A DNA stretch of 64,000 nucleotides from positions 1-64,000 of the forward strand of contig NZ_JAUSTU010000005.1 of NCBI RefSeq assembly GCF_030813005.1, given 5' to 3'. A program made the position numbers and the translations under genes. The notes under the pieces were generated by a model that saw only the letters and a list, made by a program, of their open reading frames with translations, did not search any database and was not told the origin of the DNA. This document shows positions 34,565-43,272 of this stretch, in pieces. Each line of letters begins with the position of its first letter. Position 1 is the stretch's first letter. The stretch is from Robertmurraya andreesenii (GTDB taxonomy: Bacteria > Bacillota > Bacilli > Bacillales > Cytobacillaceae).

Positions 34565-35825
34565 CCTTATTCACCACCTGAACACCTTTTTTCCAGACGG
34601 CTTTCACATGATTAACACCAAATAAATATTGAAGCTCCCGATAATCCTTCACATCCCATAGAACGATATCCGCTTGTTTTCCAACCTCCAGAGACCCTAC
34701 CTTGTCTACACGCTGAATCGCACAGGCTGCATTATAGGTTGCAGCCGTTAAGGCTTCTGCAGGAGTGAGCCTCATCGAAATGCAGGCCAAATTCATCACT
34801 AATGGCATCGAGGTGGTTGGAGAGGAACCAGGATTGCAATCCGTAGAAATGGCGACTGGAACGCCGGCATCAATCATTTTTCTGCCTTTAGCTGCTTCCT
34901 CTCGTAAGTAAAGGGCCGTTGCTGGCAGCAGGCACGCAATGACACCCGCCTCCGCCATCATTTTCACCCCTTCATCAGAAGCCTTTAACAAATGCTCCGC
35001 AGAAATTGCACCAACCTTTGCTGCTAGTTCCGCTCCACCATAAGGCTCGATTTCATCTGCATGGATCTTTGGGGTTAGGCCATATCTCTTCCCTGCTTCA
35101 AGAATTCTCTCTGATTGTTCAGGGGTATAGACCCCTTTTTCACAAAAAACATCATTAAATTCTGCTAGCTTTTCCCTTGCAACAATAGGTAACATCTCAT
35201 CAATTATATATTCAACAAACTCGTCCTCGCGACCCTTGTATTCAGAAGGGACAGCATGGGCACCCATAAAGGTCGGAACAAGGTCAATCGGATGCTGCTC
35301 CCGTAGCTTTTTCATCACTCTCAGTTGCTTTATTTCCGTCTCCAGATCCATCCCATAGCCGCTTTTTCCTTCTACTGTTGTCACTCCATGCTCTAAAAAG
35401 GAATCCAGCCGTTTCGTTGTTTGACGAATGAGCTCTTCCTCCGTTGCTTCACGGGTCATCTGAGCCGTCGCATGAATCCCACCGCCAGCATTCATGATCT
35501 CCATATAGGTAGCACCTTCCAGGCGCATTTCAAATTCCCGCTCTCTGCTCCCTCCATAAACGACATGGGTATGGGGATCAACTAATCCGGGTGTCACTAG
35601 ATAGCCCGATGCATCATAGATTTCAGCTTCGGGAATTCGCCCAGAAAATTGCTTTTCAAGCTCCTCCGTCGTTCCAACAGCCTTCACAATCCCATCCTCG
35701 ATCCACAGGCTTCCATCTTCAATTATACCCAGCTCTGACATCGCTTCCTTCGTGCGTGGTCCCTTTTGCGTTGATAAAAGGGTTGCGAGCTGGGATGCGT
35801 GTTTGATCCAAAGAGGCCTTGTCAT
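34557..35825 (-). CDS. hutI: Imidazolonepropionase
   Basis: A 422-residue amidohydrolase opening the imidazolone ring to formimidoylglutamate. The metal-site motif VDPHTHVVYGG (about 75-85), the IHADEIEPYGG segment and the aspartate in AISTDCNPGSSPT are present. It overlaps hutU by four bases and hutG by eight, so translation is coupled through the operon. Confidence 0.95.
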   Translation of the reverse strand: MTRPLWIKHASQLATLLSTQKGPRTKEAMSELGIIEDGSLWIEDGIVKAVGTTEELEKQFSGRIPEAEIYDASGYLVTPGLVDPHTHVVYGGSREREFEMRLEGATYMEIMNAGGGIHATAQMTREATEEELIRQTTKRLDSFLEHGVTTVEGKSGYGMDLETEIKQLRVMKKLREQHPIDLVPTFMGAHAVPSEYKGREDEFVEYIIDEMLPIVAREKLAEFNDVFCEKGVYTPEQSERILEAGKRYGLTPKIHADEIEPYGGAELAAKVGAISAEHLLKASDEGVKMMAEAGVIACLLPATALYLREEAAKGRKMIDAGVPVAISTDCNPGSSPTTSMPLVMNLACISMRLTPAEALTAATYNAACAIQRVDKVGSLEVGKQADIVLWDVKDYRELQYLFGVNHVKAVWKKGVQVVNKGD

Positions 35826-37498
35826 TCTTCAGCACTCTCCTTGTCAAGCATCGGCATTTTGATGCCTTTTTCTCTTGCTGTTTTCTTCGCTAATTCATAG
35901 CCAGCATCGGCATGTCTCACAACTCCCATTCCAGGATCAGTCGTTAATACTCGTTCGATTCTTTCCGCAGCTTCCTTTGTGCCATCGGCAACAATCACTA
36001 CACCTGCATGCTGAGAATAACCCATGCCAACACCACCACCATGATGCACAGATACCCAGGTTGCGCCACCAACGGCGTTCAGCATTGCATTGAGAATCGG
36101 CCAATCTGACACGACATCAGAGCCATCGAGCATCGCTTCTGTTTCCCGGTTTGGCGAAGCAACAGAGCCGGAATCGAGATGATCGCGACCGATCACGATT
36201 GGTGCCTTTAGCTCCCCACTAGCGACCATGTCATTGAGAATCTTACCAAAGCGAGCACGCTCTCCGTAGCCTAGCCAGCAAATACGGGATGGAAGGCCTT
36301 GGAATTGGATTTTCTGCTGTGCCATCCGAATCCAGTTACATAGATGCTCATTATCGGCAAACTCACGTAAAATGGCCTCATCTGTTTTATAGATATCCTC
36401 TGGATCCCCAGAAAGTGCTGCCCAGCGAAACGGGCCTTTTCCCTCACAAAATTGTGGACGAATATAGGCTGGGACAAATCCAGGAAAACTAAAGGCATTT
36501 TCGACACCTTCATCCTTTGCTACTTGACGGATATTGTTCCCATAGTCAAAGGTAATGGCCCCTTTTTCCATCATTTCAAGCATCGCCGATACATGGGTCG
36601 CCATTGATGCTTTCGACCGTTTGACATATTCTTCAGGATTCTTTTCTCTTAAATGAGCAGCCTCCGTAAGTGTCATCTGTAAAGGGATATAGCCATTTAA
36701 CGGGTCATGGGCTGAGGTTTGGTCTGTTAGCACATCAGGAATGAAGCCTCTTTTAAGCATTTCTGGTAAAATTTCAGCGGCATTTCCTAATAACCCAATC
36801 GACAAGGCTCTGCCTTCCATTTTTGCGTCCTTTGCAATGTGTAATGCTTCATCCAGTGATTTTGCCTTCACATCTGTATATCTTGTTTCAATTCGCCGAT
36901 CGATTCTTGTTTCATCTACTTCGATGGCGATGCAGACGCCACCATTCATCGTAACAGCTAGAGGTTGAGCACCGCCCATCCCACCAAGTCCGGCGGTAAC
37001 GGTAATCGTATGCTTTAAAGTCCCATTAAAATGCTGTTTTGCAAGCTCCGCAAAGGTTTCATAGGTACCCTGAACAATTCCCTGTGAACCGATGTAGATC
37101 CAGCTGCCCGCTGTCATTTGCCCGTACATCATCAAGCCTTTTTTGTCTAGTTCATGGAAGGTTTCCCAGTTAGCATAGGCTGGGACAATATTGGAATTAG
37201 CAATCAGTACTCTTGGTGCATTTGTATGTGTCCTAAAGATCGCTACTGGTTTTCCCGATTGGATCAGGAGTGTTTCATCATTTTCAAGCTTTTTCAATGA
37301 GTCCACTATTTTATCAAAGGATTCCCAATTTCGTGCAGCTTTTCCGATTCCTCCATAGACGACTAAATCCTCGGGCCTCTCAGCAACATCTGGATCCAAA
37401 TTATTCATTAGCATTCTAAGGACGGCTTCCTGCTGCCACCCCTTTGTGTTTAGCTCTGTTCCACGATATCGGACAACTCTATTCTTGATCTGATTCAT
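35822..37498 (-). CDS. hutU: Urocanate hydratase
   Basis: A 558-residue NAD-dependent urocanase turning urocanate into imidazolonepropionate. Characteristic segments are VYGGIGKAARNWE near the N-terminus, TAGLGGMGGAQPLA (NAD binding), DQTSAHDPLNGY and VHHGGGVGMGYSQHAG. It has AGGAGG before the ATG and follows hutH by 58 bases. Confidence 0.97.
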   Translation of the reverse strand: MNQIKNRVVRYRGTELNTKGWQQEAVLRMLMNNLDPDVAERPEDLVVYGGIGKAARNWESFDKIVDSLKKLENDETLLIQSGKPVAIFRTHTNAPRVLIANSNIVPAYANWETFHELDKKGLMMYGQMTAGSWIYIGSQGIVQGTYETFAELAKQHFNGTLKHTITVTAGLGGMGGAQPLAVTMNGGVCIAIEVDETRIDRRIETRYTDVKAKSLDEALHIAKDAKMEGRALSIGLLGNAAEILPEMLKRGFIPDVLTDQTSAHDPLNGYIPLQMTLTEAAHLREKNPEEYVKRSKASMATHVSAMLEMMEKGAITFDYGNNIRQVAKDEGVENAFSFPGFVPAYIRPQFCEGKGPFRWAALSGDPEDIYKTDEAILREFADNEHLCNWIRMAQQKIQFQGLPSRICWLGYGERARFGKILNDMVASGELKAPIVIGRDHLDSGSVASPNRETEAMLDGSDVVSDWPILNAMLNAVGGATWVSVHHGGGVGMGYSQHAGVVIVADGTKEAAERIERVLTTDPGMGVVRHADAGYELAKKTAREKGIKMPMLDKESAEE

Positions 37499-37556
37499 CT
37501 CTTTTTCCTCCTATTTCCAAAATAATCGTGATTCCGTCAGCATTCGACCTCAAAAC

Positions 37557-39059
37557 TCACTTTTTTTTCATGTCTAGGGAGAATTCATCCTTTAGCCATT
37601 TTTCCGCAACAGCCATATCCTTTGCAAAGACCCGGTCTTTTTCAATAAAAGGAATTTGTTTTCTTGCTTCCTCAAGAATTCCCTTCGTGATTGGTGCCAT
37701 TTTTCCCTTTCCACGAATATCCGCTGCCTGCATCGCACAAATCAGCTCAATTGCCAAGACACGTCTTGTATTTGTAATGATTTGATAGGCATGTCTTGAA
37801 CCAATCGTTCCCATACTGACATGATCCTCCTGATTGGCAGAGGACGGTATGGAGTCCACGCTTGCTGGATGAGCCAATGTTTTGTTTTCTGAAACAAGCG
37901 AGGCAGCGCAATATTGCATAATCATGGCCCCTGATTGAAGGCCTGGCTCCGCGCTTAAGAATGGTGGCAGGTCATTCAGCTGTGGATTAACAAGACGCTC
38001 AATTCTTCTTTCAGAAATATTCGCCAGCTCGGCTATGGCAATACCGAGAAAATCCATTGCTAGTGCGATCGGTTGCCCGTGGAAGTTTCCGCCTGAAATG
38101 ATCTTTTTTCCACCATCAAAAATAAGTGGATTATCTGTTGCAGCATTCATTTCAATTTCAAGCTTTTCTTTTACATAATTTAAGACTTGCCATGTAGCTC
38201 CGTGGACCTGCGGGATGCACCTTAAGGAATAAGCGTCCTGTACCCTTACTTCACCTTGTCTTGTGGTAAGCTTGCTTCCTTTTAAAAGTTCGCGAATTCT
38301 CTTTGCAACCGCAATCTGTTCAGGGTAGCCACGGACGATATGGACATCTTCGTCAAATGCGTCGATGATTCCATTCAGCCCCTCTATCGTCATAGCTGCA
38401 ATGGCTTCTGATTGATATGCAAGGTTTTCCGCTTCAATCAGCCCAAGGACTCCCATCGCTGTCATTGCTTGCGTTCCATTGATTAAAGCGAGACCCTCTT
38501 TCGCGGTTAACGTAATCGGAAAAATTCCTTCCTTCGTCATCGCTTCCAAGGCGTTTACTCTATGACCCTCGTAAAAAACCTCGCCTTCCCCGAGAAGCGG
38601 AAGCACCAAATGGGATAAAGGGGCTAAGTCCCCACTCGCTCCAAGTGAGCCTTGACTAGGGACAACTGGATGAATGCCCTTATTTACAAACTCTAGCAAT
38701 CTCTCAATTACAATTCTTCTAACCCCGGAAAAGCCCTTTAATAAAGCATTCGCTCGTAAAACAAGCATCGCTCTTGACACCAATTCTGGAAAGGGCTCCC
38801 CAACCCCACATGCATGGGAATGGATTAAATTAAGCTGCAGCTCCTCCACATTTTCTGGGTCGATTAATACATCACTGAATTTACCAAATCCAGTCGTAAT
38901 CCCATATACGATTTGGTTTTCTTGAACAATTTGTTCGACGGCCTTGCGACTCTCCTCAACTCTCTTCCAGCTCTCCTCTGAGACGGAAACTTTTTTTCTT
39001 GAAAATAAAATCTCCCTCATCTCTTCTAACGTTAAGGTATTTCCTGTTAACTCAACCAT
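37557..39059 (-). CDS. hutH: Histidine ammonia-lyase
   Basis: A 500-residue lyase removing ammonia from histidine to give urocanate. The Ala-Ser-Gly triad that forms the MIO cofactor sits in GSLGASGDLAPLSH (about residue 142); YGITTGFGKF and SANQEDHVSMG are also typical. First gene of hutHUIG. In B. subtilis hutP encodes the antiterminator just upstream; here no hutP is seen in the window, but the leader carries a promoter and a strong terminator (39104-39295). Confidence 0.97.
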   Translation of the reverse strand: MVELTGNTLTLEEMREILFSRKKVSVSEESWKRVEESRKAVEQIVQENQIVYGITTGFGKFSDVLIDPENVEELQLNLIHSHACGVGEPFPELVSRAMLVLRANALLKGFSGVRRIVIERLLEFVNKGIHPVVPSQGSLGASGDLAPLSHLVLPLLGEGEVFYEGHRVNALEAMTKEGIFPITLTAKEGLALINGTQAMTAMGVLGLIEAENLAYQSEAIAAMTIEGLNGIIDAFDEDVHIVRGYPEQIAVAKRIRELLKGSKLTTRQGEVRVQDAYSLRCIPQVHGATWQVLNYVKEKLEIEMNAATDNPLIFDGGKKIISGGNFHGQPIALAMDFLGIAIAELANISERRIERLVNPQLNDLPPFLSAEPGLQSGAMIMQYCAASLVSENKTLAHPASVDSIPSSANQEDHVSMGTIGSRHAYQIITNTRRVLAIELICAMQAADIRGKGKMAPITKGILEEARKQIPFIEKDRVFAKDMAVAEKWLKDEFSLDMKKK

Positions 39060-39103
39060 CTGTCCACCTGCTTCCCTTGTAATCCTTTAATATAGTAAAG
39101 TGA

Positions 39104-39163
39104 GAATAAAAAAGAGGGCTATACTACTGAAATCAATTTTTTGATTTCGGTAGTATAGCCCTC
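39104..39163 (-). terminator. Leader terminator (attenuator) upstream of hutH
   Basis: A 23-bp stem with one mismatch (39114-39136 with 39141-39163) is followed on the minus strand by TTTTTTATTC and lies between the hut promoter and hutH. An upstream segment, GTAGTATA on the minus strand (39190-39197), can pair with the 5' arm (TATACTAC) and would break the terminator, so it looks like a regulated attenuator. Confidence 0.8.
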
Positions 39164-39266
39164 GTATCAAATCGCCACTGAGCTAAACATATACTACGAT
39201 GCTTTCTCATTAAAGCCATAGGTCAACCACTCACTTTATTATTCAGTCATTTTTGCTGCTATTTTT

Positions 39267-39295
39267 AGAATATGGTAAATATTCTTATCTGTCAA
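39267..39295 (-). promoter_or_regulatory. Sigma-A promoter of the hut operon
   Basis: On the minus strand TTGACA (39290-39295) and TATTCT (39267-39272) stand 17 bases apart. The leader from here to hutH is about 200 nt and contains the attenuator. Confidence 0.7.
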
Positions 39296-39306
39296 TCAAA
39301 ACAGTG

Positions 39307-39657
39307 CTACTTCTCTTTGTCATCCTCCTTTTCCTTGTCAGCGATTAAATCGTCCATCGCACGGAAGATCTGGGTATGCATGCTGCCTTGAACAACATTT
39401 TCTAAAAAGAACTCCCCGATTAATTTTAGATATTCCTCATCTTCAAACATTTTCTTGTTTTGCAGCTCCATTTCAGCAAGACCTTCATAGGTTGCCAATA
39501 GGGCATATGTATAGTCCTGTCCAGAGATCGGATTTAAAAGCTCCACTTGGTGGGGATAATGGTCATTCCGGTATATCTTAATTTTCTTCGCATTCTCAAT
39601 CGCTTCCTTGAACTTCTCCTGTTTTACCTCAAAGGTTTGATAAACGAAAACGGTCAT
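39307..39657 (-). CDS. Small hypothetical protein co-encoded with an amino acid permease
   Basis: A 116-residue soluble protein (MTVFVYQTFEVKQEKFKEA...), mixed alpha/beta, with no signal peptide and a charged C-terminal tail (DKEKEDDKEK). The layout of N-terminal strand, helix and strand recalls dimeric ferredoxin-like barrels of the NIPSNAP/monooxygenase kind, but I cannot assign a family. The ATG at 39655-39657 is eight bases from TAGGAG and is preferred over GTG 39666. It starts 24 bases after the permease gene, so the two are likely one operon. Confidence 0.7.
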   Translation of the reverse strand: MTVFVYQTFEVKQEKFKEAIENAKKIKIYRNDHYPHQVELLNPISGQDYTYALLATYEGLAEMELQNKKMFEDEEYLKLIGEFFLENVVQGSMHTQIFRAMDDLIADKEKEDDKEK

Positions 39658-39680
39658 AACTTTCACTCCTATCGTTTTGA

Positions 39681-41051
39681 CTAATTAGTGCTCTCATTTT
39701 TATGTTTTCTTTTCTTCTTAAGATGCATGAAGAAAAGGACAACAAGGACAAGGACTACAAATAAAATACTGATAAAAAAACCCGGTCTACTTGATCCATG
39801 GGTCAATGTCCCGCTTATAGCAACCAAAATCAACGCCATCCCAGTAAATCGTTTTACATGATCAAATCCAGTTGCTTCTATAAGTCTCGGAAAAGAGATA
39901 AGGATAAAGAGCCAGTTATATAAAAGCATTAATCCTGCAGCAGTCGTGATATACTCATACACACTGTCTGGCATGGCAAATGATAGGATAATGGAAGTAA
40001 CAAGCCCACAAATCGTTAGTCCCAATGCAAAGGGAGGTACTTTCCATTTCCCTTGTCGCGAAAAAAACCTCGGTGCATCTCCATCCTTGGATAATGTGAC
40101 AAGCATGCTCGTCACAGCAAACAATGATGCAGTCATGGTGGAGAAACCTGCGATAATAATGCCTCCATTAAAAACATGCGGAAAAAACCCAATTTTATAA
40201 CGTTCGAGAGCACTCTTAAAAGGGCTTTCATCCGAACTAAATTGATCGACTGAAACCAATCCAGTAGCAAAGGTTAAGGAAATAAGATAAACGATAACCA
40301 ACATCATCAGCATGATGGCCCCTGATTTTTGCGTATCTTCTCTATTTCTTAAACGAGGTGCCATGATCCCCATGATTTCAATCCCACCGAATGCATAGAA
40401 ACCATATATAAGTGAAGACCATAAGCCCATCATTCCTTTTGGGAAGAACTTATCCATTGTATTCGGAATGGTGAAATCCTTGCTGCTTCCTCCAAATAAT
40501 CCAAAGAGAACAGCTACAGCCAAAATAATAAACATCAAAATAGCCGCTATCTTAATGACGGCAAATATATTTTGGGCACGTTCAAAGCCTTTTGTTCCAA
40601 TAATAACAACAATGACTCCAAGAATCGCATAGCCCACTGCAAATATCCATAACGGAACATCGGGAAACCAAAACCTTGAGAGGATCGACAAAGCTGTTAA
40701 CTGACTTCCTGTGATTAACATTTCAGAAAACCAGTATACCCAGCCACTGCTAAAGCCTGCCCAGTCCCCATATGCTTTCTTTGCATAGGACCGGAAAGCT
40801 CCCTGCTGCGGGTCTCTTTCAGCCATTTTCATCAAGGCATCTGAAACGATATACGTCCCAAGCCATGCAAGAAGAAACGAGATTAGGATGGAAGGGCCTG
40901 TCATCTTTATCCCTAGGCCAGAACCAAGAAAATAGCCTGTCCCAATAATACAGCCAACCCCAATTAGAGACAGCTGCCACCAAGATAATTTATCCTTATT
41001 CTCTTTGTCCTTTGTTCCCCCAAAATCCGCTGCCCGTGCAGGTATCTCCAT
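39681..41051 (-). CDS. APC-superfamily amino acid permease (AAT family)
   Basis: A 456-residue membrane protein with about 12 helices. The first helix carries the family signature GCIIGTGYFLGSGLGI (about 33-48), and the DPQQGAFRSYAKKAYGDWAGF segment after helix 2 is typical of AAT-type proton/amino-acid symporters. Placement immediately upstream of the hut promoter makes histidine or a related amino acid a plausible substrate, but HutM identity is not established. It ends with a short lysine-rich tail. GGAGGG is nine bases before the ATG. Confidence 0.88.
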   Translation of the reverse strand: MEIPARAADFGGTKDKENKDKLSWWQLSLIGVGCIIGTGYFLGSGLGIKMTGPSILISFLLAWLGTYIVSDALMKMAERDPQQGAFRSYAKKAYGDWAGFSSGWVYWFSEMLITGSQLTALSILSRFWFPDVPLWIFAVGYAILGVIVVIIGTKGFERAQNIFAVIKIAAILMFIILAVAVLFGLFGGSSKDFTIPNTMDKFFPKGMMGLWSSLIYGFYAFGGIEIMGIMAPRLRNREDTQKSGAIMLMMLVIVYLISLTFATGLVSVDQFSSDESPFKSALERYKIGFFPHVFNGGIIIAGFSTMTASLFAVTSMLVTLSKDGDAPRFFSRQGKWKVPPFALGLTICGLVTSIILSFAMPDSVYEYITTAAGLMLLYNWLFILISFPRLIEATGFDHVKRFTGMALILVAISGTLTHGSSRPGFFISILFVVLVLVVLFFMHLKKKRKHKNESTN

Positions 41052-41138
41052 TACTAAATCCCTCCAAACGTCAGGTCCAATTTATTATTAGCCAAGAAGG
41101 ATTTATTATGTAATAGCCTTGGCAGTAGAAAACTGGTT

Positions 41139-41726
41139 CTACACACCGTCATGGTACCTATTATTTTGTCTAGTTCCTCTATACATCTGAATGAGCTTAC
41201 TTTTCGACATAAATAAATAAGTCGGCCTTGTTACCTTTACGATTCTTAAGATATTAGCTCCTCTATGGGAAAGGACCCCGATCGGTAGAAAAGCAAAAAT
41301 TTTGAACCATCGATAAAAGGGATTGAGAATATCCACAATTTCAAACCCGAGACGCTCGCAGCCTTTATTCAGTGAAGTAATTCCAACAATTCCTTTGACA
41401 TTCGAGGCAGAAAAATGCTCCTGAATGAAATGTTCCACACCTGGCAGGGAGTTTTGAACATGTCGATAGATCATTTTTGCCTTCCTAAGCTCACTCTCGA
41501 TATTCATCAGCTCCATTAACAAGCGTACATTATGAAGATGAATCTTAACTAAAGTATCATTCTTTTGTATCATTGTTCCATCCGAAAGAGTGATTGCTCT
41601 CCCTTTATATTTGGTGAGTCGAATTCGGAAAATGTTATCACCTGATGATGTAACATAAGTAAGGCGTGAACAGGAATAATAAAAGGGATCAAGCCAATTC
41701 CAAATAGACAGAATAAATGCTTTCAT
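41139..41726 (-). CDS. Hypothetical protein, possibly YkoP-like
   Basis: A 195-residue basic protein (MKAFILSIWNWLDPFYYSCSRL...) with no clear signal peptide. The segment FRIRLTKYKGRAITLSDGT followed by IQKNDTLVKIHLHN and a hydrophobic stretch near 140-155 (FKIFAFLPIGVLSHRG) resemble what I recall of the Bacillus YkoP family, whose function is unknown. The match is from memory and uncertain. GAGGGAG precedes the ATG at ten bases. Confidence 0.6.
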   Translation of the reverse strand: MKAFILSIWNWLDPFYYSCSRLTYVTSSGDNIFRIRLTKYKGRAITLSDGTMIQKNDTLVKIHLHNVRLLMELMNIESELRKAKMIYRHVQNSLPGVEHFIQEHFSASNVKGIVGITSLNKGCERLGFEIVDILNPFYRWFKIFAFLPIGVLSHRGANILRIVKVTRPTYLFMSKSKLIQMYRGTRQNNRYHDGV

Positions 41727-41811
41727 TCATCCAAATCTCCCTCTAGTTATCGATGATGTCCTATCTGTATTTTCTTATTATTGAATGGTTTCTATCCTAA
41801 TAATTAAGAAA

Positions 41812-41837
41812 CAAAAAAGATGGATTTCCATCCACCT
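41812..41837 (-). terminator. Terminator of the glycoside-hydrolase-like gene
   Basis: AGATGGAT (41818-41825) pairs with ATCCACCT (41830-41837, one G-U), with TTTTTTG following on the minus strand. The stem starts within three bases of the stop codon. Confidence 0.75.
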
Positions 41838-41839
41838 GC

Positions 41840-42922
41840 CTACCATAAAACATCCATTATTTTTCCTTTGAATAGATTTGTATCGATGTTACATGCTTTC
41901 GCATCAATTCCATATTGCCAGCCAGTCACGAGGGAATTCTTTGGTGCTTCCGGCTGATATTGTGGTGCATTGGCTTCTGAAGTGATTCCAACATTTGGTG
42001 CCGCAGTCCAAATATAAGTGTTTTCGAGAATATTCTTATCTTTTGCAGCTGCTTCCTCAAAGGCTTTATATAGATTTCGCTTTGCATCAAAGACCCCGTA
42101 TAGCCCTGACTCATAGCTTGAAGTGGCCATCGTCTCGGACCAGCCCCTAATAAACTCGGAATCTACTGGATAGCTTGGCTCAATGTCGGCAAAAATAGAC
42201 ACTCCTTCAGGAATTCCTAACTCTTTTGCTTTCTTAATTGCCTCCTGAGCCTCTTTCTTTCCGTTTTCATACCCTGTTGCATCTGTAAAATGGTTCCAAA
42301 TGACGAGAATTTTAATCTCGTTCGAGTGGAGTAGATTAACCTCATCCTTTGTCAGTCCTACTGAAACACCTTCCTTGTCCCCAAGATATCTTCCCCACAC
42401 CTTTGGAGTCCCAAAGTTTTCTCTTACACAGGAAATCATTTCCGAAGTTGTAAGGCTAGCAGAGTCAACTCCCCAAACGACTTCATCATCGTTTAAGGAG
42501 TCTTCATTCTTACCATCTGTGTTATTTTTTGAATCCTCTTTTGGCTTATCCTTACTACCGCTTGATTCTTTTCCCTCAATATTATTGTCGATTTGGTTCG
42601 ACACATTTACATCTACATTCACTTCAATGTTATTGTTAATATGATTATCGACATTACTGTTGTCGCCGTTCTTTACATTGTTGTTTATCGAATTTTTGAC
42701 ATCTGTATTGTCTCCATTGATATTATTTTGCACGTTGTTTGTAACAGCACTATCTCCATTTTTTCCGCTTACGTCACTTTTTTCATTCCCGTTCTCACTA
42801 GCAGACACCTTATTCGGCTCTGTTTCGATTTGTTTGGATTGTAAGAATGAAACAGAAAAGATGGATATGAAAATAACAAACAAAGTTGTTACAAAAATGG
42901 ATACGAGCCTGCCCTTTTCCAT
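41840..42922 (-). CDS. Exported glycoside-hydrolase-like (DUF1906/Rv2525c-like) protein with Asn-rich linker
   Basis: A 360-residue protein. An uncleaved signal anchor or signal peptide (VSIFVTTLFVIFISIFSVSF) is followed by an Asn/Asp/Val-rich region (about 35-115) with spaced I/V residues (VQNNINGDNTD, VKNSINNNVKNGDNSN, VDNHINNNIEV), a charged spacer, and a C-terminal domain (from about 148, VVWGVDSASLTT) that resembles the DUF1906 TIM-barrel fold: RYLGDKEGVSVGLTKDE, ILVIWNHFTDATGYENG, SIFADIEPSYPVDSEF, WTAAPNVG and GWQYGIDAKACNIDTN. Such domains are thought to act on peptidoglycan or other glycans. AAGGAGGG precedes the ATG. Enzyme activity is inference. Confidence 0.8.
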   Translation of the reverse strand: MEKGRLVSIFVTTLFVIFISIFSVSFLQSKQIETEPNKVSASENGNEKSDVSGKNGDSAVTNNVQNNINGDNTDVKNSINNNVKNGDNSNVDNHINNNIEVNVDVNVSNQIDNNIEGKESSGSKDKPKEDSKNNTDGKNEDSLNDDEVVWGVDSASLTTSEMISCVRENFGTPKVWGRYLGDKEGVSVGLTKDEVNLLHSNEIKILVIWNHFTDATGYENGKKEAQEAIKKAKELGIPEGVSIFADIEPSYPVDSEFIRGWSETMATSSYESGLYGVFDAKRNLYKAFEEAAAKDKNILENTYIWTAAPNVGITSEANAPQYQPEAPKNSLVTGWQYGIDAKACNIDTNLFKGKIMDVLW

Positions 42923-43062
42923 TTACAGCCCTCCTTGTCTTTTCAACGCATTTTATGCAACAAGACAAGCCTTTGATTGGGCTTGTGAAAAATTGGCAGT
43001 TTTTCATTCTATAGAAAAAAACTAAATCTACTGACTATTTCTGATCGTATTGACGTCTTTTA

Positions 43063-43090
43063 TTGAACTTGTTACGATTTTAAATAATAT
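43063..43090 (+). promoter_or_regulatory. Probable sigma-A promoter of the purine permease
   Basis: TTGAAC (43063-43068) and TAATAT (43085-43090) are 16 bases apart, placing the start near 43097, just before the aptamer. A second TATAAT at 43096-43101 would start inside the aptamer's P1 helix and is less likely. Confidence 0.5.
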
Positions 43091-43103
43091 ATTCATATAA
43101 TAT

Positions 43104-43235
43104 CCTTGTATAAGTTCAAGAATATGGCTTGAACGTCTCTACCAGCTACCTTAAATAGCTTGTCTACGAGGTTTAGAAAATGCGATGCTTTCCTATTCCT
43201 TCTGTAGACTTTGACGTTTAGTCAAAGTTTTTTTT
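43104..43235 (+). promoter_or_regulatory. Guanine-type purine riboswitch with terminator
   Basis: The aptamer (43104-43171) shows the P1 arms CCTTGTA and TACGAGG, the L2 loop sequence AATATGG, the joining segment GTCTCTACC, the L3 sequence CCTTAAA and J3/1 GTCTACG. The C before TACG is the guanine-specifying residue; adenine riboswitches have U. It is followed by a terminator (ACTTTGAC, loop GTTTA, GTCAAAGT, then eight T). Guanine or hypoxanthine binding should turn off the permease. The residue preceding the specificity C is U rather than the usual A. Confidence 0.92.
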
Positions 43236-43272
43236 CGTTTCAGGACATTATATTAACAGGAGGAATTTACGC

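Noticed and set aside
42300..43025. Several plus-strand open frames antisense to the glycoside-hydrolase-like gene
   Set aside because: They arise from the repetitive Asn-rich coding region on the other strand; composition is low-complexity and no start signals are present.
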